A stretch of DNA of 64,000 nt from Ctenosaura bakeri (lineage: Eukaryota; Chordata; Lepidosauria; Squamata; Iguanidae), in the NCBI GenBank assembly GCA_948474755.1, contig CAOLHI010000150.1, forward strand, positions 1,674,001 to 1,738,000. Direction: 5' to 3'. Below are positions 1 to 11,238 of this stretch, piece by piece (the first letter of the stretch is position 1; every line of letters begins with the position of its first letter). Both the position numbers and the translations under genes were made by a program. The notes beneath the pieces were generated by a model. That model had not been told where the DNA came from. It ran no database searches and worked only from the letters and a program-made list of their open reading frames with translations.

Positions 1-180
1 GAGATGGGGACGGGAGAAGGTGGGGAGAGGTAGAAAGGGAGAAGTAGGAGGAAGATGAATGTAGCTAGAAATTGTGAGGGCAGAAGGAGAAAGAGGATGA
101 AAGATAGAAGAAAAAAGATAGGGTAAGAGGGAGAAGACAGTCACAGACAAAAAAACTAAGAGGAAAGAACTAGGGAGACA
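1..180. repeat. Purine-rich low-complexity tract
   Basis: Almost entirely G and A on the + strand, with short GGGAGAAG-like words repeated irregularly. It resembles the purine-rich 3' region of the old L1 near 14690-14790, so it may be the end of another L1, but nothing proves this. Confidence 0.5.
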
Positions 181-518
181 AAATATACCGTATTTTCCAG
201 CGTATAAGACGACCCCCAACTTTTCCAGTTAAAATATAGAGTTTGGGATATACTCGCCGTATAAGACTACCCCTCTTCCAATGCACACCAAATAAAAATT
301 TAAAAAACATCAGATTTGATTTCAGTATGGTAATTTTAATTCAAATGCTAATGACATGCAGGTACTTAGCAGGAAAACTGTCACTTATAAATATAAGGCT
401 GTTTGTCATCAAACATGATGGGGTTTTGACTGGGCTGGTTGTTGTATACAAAGTCTGCTTGGATTGGTCAGCTCTCCCTGCCTGCCCAGTCCTCCTTGTC
501 TCCAAACTCGCCTCTTAC

Positions 519-631
519 ACCCGTCTGGCCCACCCTTGTACCCTATTTACTTTACCTCCTTCTCTGCCTCTCAGATCTCGCACATGTGAAGGAGGTAAAG
601 TAATAGGATAGAGGGGCAGGCCAGATGGGAG
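519..631. repeat. Long imperfect hairpin inside the 186-1838 element
   Basis: The left arm (about 519-562) ends in CTTTACCTCCTTC and is mirrored by the right arm (about 588-631) starting GAAGGAGGTAAAG. Arms are about 44 nt, around a loop of about 25 nt, with a few mismatches and one-base bulges. It may be a nested MITE or part of the host element. Confidence 0.6.
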
Positions 632-1584
632 AAAGATGTGTGTTTTTCTGGGCACAGCTCTCAGCCCGCAGAGAATTACATTAGCCTATTAGGTATTGTG
701 TGGTGAATTCCTTTCTTTTGCATATTTTTGTTTGTCCCAGTCAATTGGATTGGGTGTCCATGAGTTTAACTCTCAGTGCTCTATCATTCCTAATATCTTT
801 GTGCTAAATTATGTCCTTACCCATTTTGCCTTGTTGGGATAATGCTTCAGCCCTTTGGCTGTTCTGACCTCCCTTTTCTGCATCTTTTCTGCCTTTGTAA
901 TACCTCTTTTGTTATTCTTGATTTGTTTTTACTCTTGTTTTCTTTTACAAGATTACAGTATTTTTGTTTGAATTTTGCTTTGTAAGCCACTTTGGCTTAT
1001 TTGTTGTGAGAAGCAGGGGAGTAAAAATGTTAAACTTGCCAACTAGAATTATACACAGCATTTCAAATGTAGCCATACCATATGTATGAGGAAATTCTTC
1101 TTGTGATGTACAGTATTTTTGCAATAGCAATCTTCATTCCCTGTCAATAAAACTCATTAGAAGAGAGACAATCTGCAGCTTTATGTGATGAGTCAGTTTT
1201 TAATGGGCAGAGAACTCCCATATAATTACAGTAGGGTGTTTTGAGGTTTGTCAAAAGATTTCTGGTCAAAAAAAGAAGATGCGTTACTGGTCAGAGAAGG
1301 GACTAGAGTCTTCCATGTCCATGGGCATACTGAATTAATGCAATGTATAAAATGCCTCATAAAATTGATTGTAGCAGTTAGAGTATCATGAAAGTATTTC
1401 CTAAGAAGACCTAATAGCCAATTTAAGACTGTGGTGTTTTTTTTTAAAAAGAATGTTGTCTGCGTCATACTAATTTGGAGTTCTGGTGGAGGTGCAAATG
1501 AGACAATTAGCTGTGAAATATGTTTCTACTGGGCTTGGTTTTTCCTGGAAAAATATCTCTGCTGAGTTTGGAGCAAGCACCTGC

Positions 1585-1750
1585 CCCTTTCCCCGGGCTG
1601 GTGGGAAACTTGGCGGCAGTGGCACTTCTTCCCGGGCGGGGTGGGGGGTGAAGCTCCGCGGGCCAGCAGGAACTTCGGTGGCAGTGGCACTTGTCCCCGG
1701 GCGGGGGGAAGCTCTGCGGGTGGGCGGGAAAGGCGGCAATGGCGCCTCCC
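1585..1750. repeat. GC-rich core with degenerate repeats of about 55-65 bp
   Basis: CCCGGG-containing words occur near 1592, 1631 and 1696, and GGCAGTGGCAC-like words near 1616, 1680 and 1735. This gives roughly two and a half degenerate units. The GC content is sharply above the flanks. Confidence 0.5.
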
Positions 1751-1879
1751 TGCCACACCTGGCGTATAAGACGACCCCCAACTTTTGCAAAGTTTTTTGG
1801 GGGTTAAAAGGTTGTCTTATACGCCAGAAAATACGGTACATGCTAAAAGTTGGGGGAAAGAAAGAAGGCATTTAGCCAG

Positions 1880-3985
1880 GATTTGTGGGGGAATGAAGTG
1901 AAAGGTTGTGTGTTATGTGAGGGAGGGAGGTGGGTTTTTTTTTTTAAAAAAAAATGATTAAGTGCCTAAACAGAGCTGAGCATAATGATATCTGTGTCAG
2001 CATTTTTGCTACAATGGTACAAGATCCATGCACTTTAAAGCAAAAAAGTACAGTGTCAAATATTTAGGGTAAAATGAGGAAGATGGGGACTAACCTGGGA
2101 AAGTTAACAAGATAGAAAAAGCCATAATGCAGCAATCCTGTAGCAGCAATTCAGCAACTCGTGACATCAACTACTGAGCAGCACAGTATTTTCCTACACT
2201 GATTAGTACCTTCCTCTGAGATCTGGGGCCAGACTCATTTTGAGGCACTCTGAGAACAGGAGAAGGGAGGGGAAGAGATGGTCAAGTGGATCTCTTGGAA
2301 AGTTTACAGAAGCTGCTTTGAAACAGCCTCTACTAGTGGGGCCAGCAGCATATATTTGAAAATAAATCTAGGCTGTATTCTCAGGGGATGCATTCTCAGC
2401 ATTCTCTAGACTTTTCGTGCTCAGCTGGAAAAGAAGAAAGAACTCTGGTTTTGCTTAGAGACAATTATGTATATTCTGGCTGGCTACAAAACAACAACAA
2501 CAACAAAAAACCTGTTGGCTTACAAAGTTAGCCACAATTTGTTGACCCATGATTATAGGGCTTGGGATGAGTATCTGAGAGAGTCTTCTTCAGTATAAGG
2601 TTACTTACTCCCTAAAATCCAAGCTCTCTAATTGGGCTTCTTTGCTTTGGCACAGAAAAAATAAGTACCTCCCCAGGACCACTTTTAAGCTTTATATCCT
2701 GTTAGGATATAAGTACCAGCAACAAATAATCTCTTGAGTCTTTTCATAGTCGACAGTTTATATTGCGTCTTTTGTTTTCATTTTTCTTCAGAATATCATT
2801 GCTGTTATGGCAGATTCTAGTTTTGCAGTTATTGTCTTACTGATATGGTGTCATTATAGCGTTTTAAACTTTAAAGAATTTCTTTGTTTTTCCCCCTTTC
2901 CCCCATATTTTTTACCCATCTTTGGAACCCTCCAAATTGAGCTATGGGATCTAGATTGTTGTAAAGATATAAGTCTTGTAGCTGTACATATATTATCACT
3001 CACTAGATCATGGTTGAAATTCCAGTTACATTTTCTGGTATAGTTTGGTTGCTATACTCTTCCCACAAACTAAACAGCATCTGTGCTATATATTTAAGCA
3101 ATTATTGTTCCATATTTTCATGTCCCTGATGCTTAAATTCTTTGATAAATAATAAAATTCTAAATTATGGGCCATAAAAATGTAAATAGCCTCCTGATGA
3201 CTCTGTAGTTTGGTTTTGCATATTTACATAATATTCTAATAGCTGTAAACAAGTTTTTAATCCTATTTATATCCTGCAATGAATATGTTCATTTTATTGC
3301 TGCCATCTTTTTTTCCTCTTTGTTGATCCCAGATTTGATACAGTTTCTACTAATATTGTGGCTTTTAAAAATCTTGTTTAGTATATTATAAATGTTCTCT
3401 AAATAGAAGGAATAAAAAATGTAGAGGCCCTATGTTTTCTCATATTCGGGAGCCTCCACATATTTACTGTCCACACATTTCACAGTCTTATGATAGCAAA
3501 TGTCAGAGCATAAAGAAGGATTTAAAGATTCCTATACAAAGAACAGATACCTCTATGATATCTAAATTCTGTCACAATGCACAGAACATTTGCATATTTC
3601 ATGGTTTATTGACTACCAAAGTCAACAAAGTGAAACATTCATAGAATATCAGCTGAGGGTGGAACCAAGGCTATTCTGTTCTTAGGGAAGTTACAATCTC
3701 TGAGTTTATTTCTTCAATCAAGAGAGAATAGGTGAAAATAGTGAAGATAATAGTGTTTATTTACCAAGTAGAGGAAGCCTGGCTTCAACATTGCTGGGGA
3801 AGGGATAATCTATGGTTTATTAACTATCTATGAATTAATCTCTGCCAAAACAGACATTTTGTGTGTAGAGGTTCAATCACCAGCTTCTCATACTAGGCTG
3901 GGAAAAAATTCCTGCCTAACACTATACTGTATATAAATTTGACCAAGATGGGGCCAATGATCTGGCTTCATGGAAGATTGCTTCC
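1880..3985. other. No gene seen; AT-rich unique-looking DNA
   Basis: AT-rich sequence with no recognisable domain in any frame. A short tRNA-SINE-like tail with the words GACCAAGATGGGGCCAATGA lies near 3940-3965. Otherwise I see nothing I can name. Confidence 0.5.
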
Positions 3986-4078
3986 TGTGACAACCCTCTT
4001 ATAGGGTTTTCTTGACAAGATTTATTCAGAGGAGATTTTCCATTGCTTTCCTCTCAGGCTTGTCACACTATCAATGTC
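3986..4078 (-). mobile_element. tRNA-derived SINE fragment (antisense)
   Basis: The words around 4000-4075 (GGGTTTTCTTGACAAGATTT, then a block on sparing GAGGAGATTTTCCATTGC) match from memory the body of a common squamate tRNA SINE read backwards. A fuller antisense copy lies at 32693-32886. The head and tail are missing here. Confidence 0.5.
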
Positions 4079-4117
4079 AGTGTCAAGTAGGATGTGACTG
4101 GGCTGAACTAGAGGGAT

Positions 4118-4235
4118 TAGGGATGGGACAAATCCAGAATTTTCCAAATCCAGATCTGGATCGGAATTCCTGGAAGGTTCTGGGAATCCACGAATCTCAT
4201 AAATCTCAAATCTTTCAAATCCTTTTTCAAAATAG
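4118..4235. mobile_element. Possible hAT-like MITE fragment (GGGATGGG end)
   Basis: Starts with TTAGGGATGGGACAAATCC and holds alternating GATTT/AAATC words that partly self-complement. A related stretch in the opposite direction ends in GGCCCATCCCT at about 15650. Target duplications were not found. Confidence 0.35.
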
Positions 4236-4395
4236 GGTTTAAAAAGCAAGAGAAAGAAGGATAATCTTGGACAAGACACACTCGCTCAGCCTTAGCAAAA
4301 GCCTAGGCAAAAGCAAACCACCCTCTGAAGAAATCTGGCCAGGATAATTGTTATAGTTTTGCCTCAGGATCTTCCCAGACTGAAAATGACATGAA

Positions 4396-4462
4396 GGCCC
4401 TTTCTACACAGGCAGGAAAATGTGGATTAATCCCACATTTTCCTGCCTGTGTAAACAGGGCC
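4396..4462. mobile_element. 67-bp near-perfect palindromic MITE remnant
   Basis: GGCCCTTTCTACACAGGCAG at the left is mirrored by CTGCCTGTGTAAACAGGGCC at the right around a short ATTAAT centre. The ends match the GGCC(C/A)TTT termini of the larger MITEs in this window. No 3-bp duplication is preserved (GAA against ACA). Confidence 0.6.
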
Positions 4463-4934
4463 ACATACTACAGTACAGAGATAATCCAGGTCAAAACTGG
4501 ATTTTCTTTGCATAGCTCCTTATGGCATCCTGGGGTATGATGCACCAGAACACTTTGGTAGAGAAGGCTGTGACACCTTGTAAAACTACAAACCCAGACT
4601 TCTGGTTGTAATGTTGGCATGGATGGCAGCCTGAGTCAGATAGTCCCAGGCTGTCACTGAACCCAAGGAGAGGAAACATTGTAAGACCCCAAAAAAGGAG
4701 TTGAGGAAAATCCCCCCAGTAAAGGGGATCTGGAGCAGCTCATGGAGCCAACGACTGACCCAGCAATGATGAGGTGGGAGAAGAAGAGTCGTTAGAGGAC
4801 AGGATCAAGTTGGCGAAGCAGATGCTATTGGGCTCAGTCCAAGGAAACCTGCCTAGCGCTGGCAACAACTTTGTTTTTAATCTGCAAATAAGACTGTGAG
4901 TACTTACAAATAGGACTGAGTATAGTAGAATATG

Positions 4935-5100
4935 CTGCCTCGGAGTGTAGTGGAGTCTCCTTCCTTGGAGGTTTTTAAGCAGAGGCTAGATGGCCATCTG
5001 TTGGGAGTGCTTTGAGGGTGTTCCTGCATGGCAGGGGGTTGGACTGGATGACCCGTGTGGTCTCTTCCAACTCTACATTTCTATGATTCTATGATTCTAT
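4935..5100 (+). mobile_element. CR1 LINE 3' end
   Basis: Carries the conserved CR1 3' block (GGAGGTTTTTAAGCAGAGGC, then GGTTGGACTGGATGACC, CTCTTCCAACTC) and ends in repeats of ATTCTATG, the hallmark CR1 tail. It is severely 5'-truncated to about 165 bp. A close relative lies at 48448-48622. Confidence 0.9.
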
Positions 5101-5149
5101 ACCCAAGTCAAACTGACATCTGAACCTAAAAATCAATTTCCCCCTTAAT

Positions 5150-7259
5150 ATTATTAATAATAAAAGCAAGAATCGATATTATAGATAATGAAAGAGGGGA
5201 AGAAGTGCAAGGACAAATTTACGCCAAGACAAATGTGGGTGAAATGAAAGGACAGACCGAAAGGGAAAGAGCGAGAACAGCAAGAGAAGGAAAATAAATA
5301 GAACTGTCATTTTGGACATTTGAATATATTTGGATATTGAAGGTTTTAGGAGATTAGGGACTGACAATTTTTCAAACTTTAAAGATCTATTGGAGGTGAC
5401 TTTTTGGACTTACAAGAGCGGAATAGAAAGCAACACGTAGACAGAGGAGGCGATCGTAATGGCAGAGGATTAGTGGAAGCAGTAGACCAAAAAGAAAGTG
5501 TGAGAGGAAGAAAGGATTACTGCTGTTGGGCAAAGCTGATCTAGAAGTATAAGGGAGAAAGACTATAATTAAAATATAAAAGGGGAAAAGAGACTTGGAC
5601 TTAACTTGTAATATAGACAAAAGTTCGGAGACCATAGAGAAGAGAAAGGGAGATCTGAGACTGGATGATAAAGACAGTTTGGAACTCTGCTGCCACCGCT
5701 GTTTAGAATACTGGAAAGACATTTTTAGAACCTGCCAAAAAAAGGGGGAGGATATTGCTCAGATTTCAAGAGAAAAGATATTGAAGATATTACAGAACTG
5801 ACGTTAATGACTTTAGCAGGGCGCTAAAGACATCAATTGGAAAAAGAGGAGAAGACACAGAGCAGATCGATTTTGAAGAAGAAGGAAAGAAAAAGGGGAA
5901 AAGAAAAAGAGAGAGAGAAACACCTAGCAAGGAGGAAAAGCAGAAGGAATAATTGAAAGAAGTAATCTGAAAGTATAAGCGACGGTGTTAGAATATATTG
6001 GAAAGGAATAAAAGGGGGAGGTGGATTACTGAGAGGGAAGGAAGTAGATGGGTGAGCTAGTAGCTCCTAATATAAATCTAGTCAGTGGGTACCTGAACAA
6101 GAATATTCGTGTTGGTGTGTGTGAAAGAGTGGGGTATTTAGTTAAAAAAGTAGTAATCAGAATAAATTGCCTTATGGGATTGTTCATTGTTATTCATAGT
6201 TGAAAATAGGAATATAAAGTATATATTCATTTTTATTCTTATTTCTCATTTTCAAAGATTTTACATATATTAATATAAATATATATATATACAAACTAAT
6301 TAATGCATAGGTAAATAATTAAGGTTGTGGGTTTTTTCTCCCTCCTTTTGTTTATACAGACATAAATGTAATCTACAGTAATTTATATTAATAAGGATTC
6401 ATTTAATTGGATTTGAGTTTTGTTATAGCTTATAATAGTTTGAAAAACTGGGGAAATAATCAGAAAGGGAATTGAATATACTGTATTGAATGTATTTTAC
6501 TGAGTACTGAAGATATTGAAAATATATTGTGTTGAGGATATTGAGAAGAATATAGAGAGTATTGTGAGTACTGATATTGAGTTTGAGTATGATATGCTAT
6601 TTATATATTGAAGAAAATGAGTTTGATGGGATATTGATTATATTATACTGATTATATTGATTATATTAATCAGATGATGAATTGAATTATTTTAAGGAAT
6701 TAAATGTTTTAATTGGAAGTGTAATATATAAGGAAATAGATAATTAGTAAAGGAAAGGTGAATTAGCTTAAGAAAGGGTATATTTATAGTTACATATAGA
6801 CATATATTTTGGGAAATAGTAATTATAGACATATAAAATTTGTTAATGTTTATTAATTTATACTTTATAGATCTTATATATTTATTAAACTAAGATATTG
6901 AGGAACATTAGGAAATTGAGGAAATAGCAGAATTGTAGAACAAAAAAGATAAATATTGGTAGTTAAACGCAGATTGAAGACTGTAGATTGAAGAATAAGC
7001 ATAGTCCTATAGATCTATAAGATAGAAATCTGTAAGGATATTAAGATATCAGTGATGGATTTGAGATAGGAAAGCATTATAAATATAAAAAAGGTAAGAA
7101 AGGAAAATCAGGAAGAAAGAACAGGGAATAAGAGGGTGAAGAAGACCAGGAAGATAAGAAGGAAATAAGATAAGGGAAGGAGAAAAGAAATAAGTTAAAG
7201 GCAGAGAGAATAATAAGAGTAAGAATTCAAAGAAAACAAGGAATATAAAATACGAAGAT
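5150..7259 (+). mobile_element. Probable 5' region of the old L1
   Basis: This stretch lies between the CR1 tail and the first recognisable L1 coding sequence (ATG at 7260). It is purine-rich at first (5180-5960, many GAAAGAGGG words) and then very AT-rich (6180-7000), as in L1 5' regions. The exact 5' end and its target duplication were not found. The small frames on either strand show no known domain. Confidence 0.45.
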
Positions 7260-8882
7260 ATGGCATCAGGACAAAAGAAGACAGTCCAGTTGCAATTACA
7301 AACCCAAATCCAAACACAAGGTAGAAGACCATCATTCGATGGTAAAGAAATAGATCCCAATATCAGATTTCTTGTGGAGGAAATTCAAAAACTGAGAAGT
7401 GAAATAAAAGAAGAATTAAAAGAGACATGAATTGAAATGAAACAAGATTTCAAAAGAGAAATGGAAAATATGAATATGAATTTGAGAAAATTAATTCAAG
7501 ATATCATAATTATAGATAAAAAAGTAGAGGGACTCAGAAAACTCAAGAAATAGAAAAAAACAACAAATATAAGGAAAGATCAACAAAAAGATAGAGAGAC
7601 ATTAATGAAATTAGAGTTAAGAAGTAGAAACAGATGTTTGAAAATTAGAGGATTACTGGAACAATGAGAAAATTTACATGAGAAAGTAACTGAAATGCTA
7701 GCAACTGTGATAACTGAAGCACTTGTCAGAGCTGCTGATAACAAGCAGCAGCTGTTGGGCCCTGTTGCTCAGGGTGGAGATGATGAGCAGCAGCTGTTGG
7801 TTCCTGTGGCTCTGGCTGGAGATGAATCCTGCAGCTCAAGAGCTCGCCCTGCTGCCATGGACCAAGCAGGCTGAGGCGTTCCTCTGCCTGCTCCTTTAGG
7901 GTAACAGTGATCCGATTCTGAAGATGCCTTGGAGCCTGTGCCAATCAGCCCACAAACAAGGTGGACACTCAAGAGAGCTGAGCAAAGGGAGGCTTCCTTG
8001 ATTAAGTTCAAGAAGTGGTGACTGGCCACACCTGTGCCTGAGCTATATAACTGCCTGTCTGGAAGCCTTCCTTTACTTGTGGCAAACTTCTTACAAGCCC
8101 TTCCCTTGCCTGTTCCTTGCCTCCAGCACCTGGCTCCTGACCCCTGGCTTTTGGAACTCTGGTTATGGCTTATGCTTGTCACTCTGGCTTAGGTAGAAGG
8201 ACTCCCTTTCAGTAAGTGCTTGCTTGACTCCTCCTAGCAGGACTCTGCTAGCTCTCCCACTCCCTTCTGTGGGCTGGCTTGCTGCCCAGGTCTCTGACCT
8301 TGACAGCAACATTCCTAGGACAAAGAATTGGACAATTTGAAATGGAAATAGATAAACTGTTTTGTGTGGATTCACCAATTGCAAGCAAGAAACAATTACC
8401 ATGTGACATAGTTGTTTACTTTGCAAGAGAAAAGATGAAAGATTTGATACTAGAACAAAGTTACCAAAATAAATTTGTACTCTGAGATTTGAATATTTAA
8501 AGATATTCCAGTACCAATTCTAAGGGAATGATGAGAATACTTCATCTAAACAAGACAACTACAAAGGTTAAGTATAAGATATAGATGGAATTTCCAGAAG
8601 GGATTTTTTTCTACTTTAAAGAGAAACCGTATAAGATATCTTTGATAGAACATGCTAAAGAATTTTGTAGGAAACATTTTCAAGAAGATAATTCAAAAAG
8701 AGAAGAAGAAAAAAGGAAAAAACAGGACTACAAAGAATAATAAATACAAGACAGGAACTTTTACTGAAGAAGCGGAAGATCAGAAACAAGATCAAGAATG
8801 GGAAGAAATCACAAATCTTTCAGACCAAGAAGAGGAATTACAAAGAAGAACAGAGGAATTACTAACAGACATTAGTGATTAA
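7260..8882 (+). pseudogene. L1 ORF1 remnant, split by a solo LTR
   Basis: L1 ORF1 proteins are RNA-binding coiled-coil trimers that coat L1 RNA. The first part (7260-7705) starts MASGQKKTVQ and gives a basic start, a charged helical stretch and LKIRGLLEQ, the start of the RNA-recognition fold. The LTR at 7706-8305 cuts it here. The second part (8311-8882) resumes with a stretch equivalent to the other copy's ERMEIETDRIFHIDS and PRDIVVNFAK, and ends with an acidic tail (EEAEDQKQDQEWEE and EEELQRRTEELLTDISD). At least two in-frame stops precede the LTR. It cannot encode a working protein. Confidence 0.75.
7706..8305 (+). mobile_element. Solo LTR, gypsy/ERV-like, family A
   Basis: Begins TGTGATAACTGAAGC and ends CCTTGACA, flanked by a perfect 5-bp duplication GCAAC (7701-7705 and 8306-8310). 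Length is 600 bp. A TATA-like GCTATATAAC lies near 8041. The start holds two copies of a unit of about 45 bp (AGCAGCAGCTGTTGG at 7742 and 7787). No internal retrotransposon genes are present, so this is a solo LTR left by recombination. It sits in L1 ORF1. Confidence 0.85.
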
Positions 8883-9090
8883 GAATAAGAACAATCAAAA
8901 AGGAAAAAAAGATAAATAAAAAAATAAATTAAAAGAAAATATAAAATAAGATGAAGATAATTTCTTGGAACTTATGGGGGTTAAATTCCCAGTTTAAAAG
9001 GAGGCAAGTATTCCATCACTTAGAAAGAACTAATGCAGAAATAATTTGCCTCCAAGAAACCCATATAAGTGTAAAACATGAGAAATATTT

Positions 9091-9320
9091 GAAGCCCAGG
9101 TGATGCAGTGGTTAAATGCCAGTACTGCAAGCCACAAGGTTGTGAGTTTGATCCTGCCGGGCTCCAAGGTTGACTCAGCCTTCCATCCTTTCACAGGTCA
9201 GTAAAATGAGTACCCAGCTTGTTGGGGGTATGTATAGAAATATATCGAAATACATGCTATTTGTAAGTTGCTTTCCACCTCGATCCATATGGAGAGGAGG
9301 GATACAAATAATAAAATACA
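9091..9320 (+). mobile_element. Sauria-type SINE inside L1 ORF2
   Basis: Carries GATGCAGTGGTTAAATGCCA, GTACTGCAAGCC, AAGGTTGTGAGTTTGATCC (B-box region), AGTAAAATGAGTACCCAGCT and a 3' end of ATACAAATAATAAAATAC. These are conserved words of the Sauria SINE, whose tail pairs with BovB machinery. A second copy is antisense at 32905-33148. A clear target duplication was not found. Confidence 0.85.
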
Positions 9321-9592
9321 AAATAAAAAACTTGGAGAATGTTTCACTGCCCTTTATGAGAAAAAGAAAAGAGGAGTAGCAATATACATGAAAAAAAAAG
9401 ATCCCAGCAAAACAGATTTTCAAAGACCAAAAAGAAAGGATAAACAACATAGAAATTACAATTAATAATTCAAAAATATTATTTATTGGGATCTATGCTC
9501 CAAAAGAGAATAAAGAAAAATTTTATAAAGAACTGAATGAAAGAATTCAAGAATACAAATATAACAACTTGATTTTGGTGGCTGATTGGAAC

Positions 9593-10170
9593 TGTCAAGG
9601 TCAGAGACCTGGGCGGCAAGCCAGCCTGGAGAAGAGAGTGGGAGAGCCAGAAAAGTCCAGCCAGGAGGAGACAAGCAAGCAGTTACTCAAGGAAGTTCAT
9701 TTACCAGAGCACCAAGCAAAGCCGTAGTCAGAGTTCCTAAGCCAAGGGTCAACAGTCCAGATATCAAATCAAGGTATCAGGAACCGGGTGCTGGGAGCAA
9801 GGTACACGCAAGAGGAGGGCTCATAAGAAGTTTGTCACAAGCAAAGGGAAGCTTCCAAGCAGGCAGTTATATAGCCCCAGGAACAGGTGTATCTGGTCAC
9901 CGCTTCTTAAACTTAGCCAAGGAAGCCTCCCTTTGCACAGCCCTCTTGAGTCTCCGCCTTGTTTGGGGGCCTATTGAACCAGGCTCCAGAGCCTCTTCAG
10001 AATCGGATCCCTGTTGCTCTAAAGGAACAGGCAGAGGGATGTCCTCACCTGCTTGGTCCATGGCAGCAGGGGGAGCTCTTGAGCTGCAGGACTCATTTCC
10101 AGCCAGAGTCACAGGGACCAACAGCTGCTACTCGTCATCAGCAGCTCTGACAGGGGCTTTAGTTATCACA
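9593..10170 (-). mobile_element. Solo LTR, family A, inverted relative to 7706-8305
   Basis: Read on the minus strand it starts TGTGATAACTAAAGCCCC and ends CTTGACA, with a perfect 5-bp duplication GGAAC (9588-9592 and 10171-10175). It is 578 bp and carries only one copy of the unit of about 45 bp that is doubled in the copy at 7706. It cuts the endonuclease part of the old L1 ORF2. The 199-residue plus-strand frame over it is a chance antisense frame. Confidence 0.85.
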
Positions 10171-11150
10171 GGAACGGGGTATTAGATACAAAGAAGGATA
10201 AACAAATAGCAAAACCGACCAAAAAGAAATTACAAGGGAAAATACCAAAACCCTTTGAAATAATGGAGGAGCAAACCTTAACAGATTTTTGGAGATCTCT
10301 TCACTTGATGGATAAAGGTTATACCTTCTTTTCAGATGTTCATCAATCATCATCGAGGATACTAGTATCAAAGAACTTACAGAAAGAGATGAAGAAAGCT
10401 GAAATTGATGTCTGGCCATAATCCAATAATTATAACCTTCATAGAACTAATTTAATTGGAGATTAGATGATAATCTTTTAAAAGATGAAGAAATCGTACA
10501 AAAAGCAAAAGAAACTTTGAAAAACTTCTTCCAGAAGAATAGAAAAGAAGACACGAAGATGCATATAGTATGGGACATAGGCAAAGCCATTATGAGAGGC
10601 TTCTTCCTTCAACAACAATATTTGCAAAAAAAGAAAAAAGAAGAAAAGATTCAAAAGCTAATGAGGGAGTTGCAAGAGAAACAAGAAGAATTGAATGGAG
10701 ACTTGGATAAGAAGATAAATTATGAGATTAAAATAATTGAAAATGAATTGTCTCAACTGACAACAGAAGAGAGAGGGGAAAAACTGAAGTATTTGAGACT
10801 TAATCATTTTGAACAGGCTAATAAAGCTGTAAAATGACTGGTGTACCAATTGAAGAAAAGGAAGGAAAAAAAACCCTAAACATAGAGATAAAAGAAGGGG
10901 GGAAAATCATACTGACCAAGAAAAGATAAAACAAGATTCTGTTAAATATTATTCAAAAGTATTTCAAGAAACAAAGCAAACTTCTTCACAAAAACAAAAG
11001 ATTGAAATATTTTTATAGAAGTGGAATATAGATAAAATTAAAGAAAAACATTGCAGACAGTTAAATTCCCCAATAATACTCAACAAAATAATTGACACTC
11101 TAAAAGACTTGAAGGAGGGAATATCCCCAGACCCAGATGGCTTTACAGCA

Positions 11151-11238
11151 ACTTATTATAAAAAGTTTCTTTTTTATCTTTATTTCATTTTATTTAATAC
11201 ATAATAAAATCACTCTCCCCACTTATTATAAAAAGTTT
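11151..11238. repeat. 52-bp mini-insertion with 18-bp target duplication
   Basis: ACTTATTATAAAAAGTTT occurs at 11151-11168 and again at 11221-11238, around a 52-bp AT-rich insert (11169-11220). Alignment to the equivalent ORF2 segment near 44010 shows the insert and one duplicate are extra. Read on the minus strand, the insert ends in an A-rich AATAAA-containing tail, so it is probably an extremely 5'-truncated retrotransposon copy. Confidence 0.75.

Larger units (their letters stand above)
186..1838. mobile_element. Non-autonomous DNA transposon, TACCGTATTTT terminal inverted repeats
   Basis: The left end TACCGTATTTTCCAGCGTAT at 186 is matched in inverse orientation by the right end near 1808-1838; about 30 bp match with few differences. 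The outermost TA on each side may be a duplicated TA target, as in Tc1/mariner elements; the superfamily is not certain. Subterminal words GCGTATAAGACGACCCC recur at about 200 and 255 and near 1762, and the right end (1759-1826) folds on itself. Inside are an imperfect hairpin (519-631) and a GC-rich core (1560-1760). The open frames over 1470-1875 on both strands come from the GC-rich core and show no transposase features. Confidence 0.65.

Noticed and set aside
1470..1875. 129-133 residue frames on both strands
   Set aside because: They arise from the GC-rich repeated core of a non-autonomous transposon; no domain, and the same DNA is open in several frames.
5595..5801. 68-residue frame as a possible extra ORF in the L1 5' region
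   Set aside because: No known domain, lies in purine-rich DNA, and no counterpart was seen in the better-preserved L1.
9586..10185. 199-residue frame
   Set aside because: It covers a solo LTR with a perfect target duplication and is antisense to the LTR's own direction.
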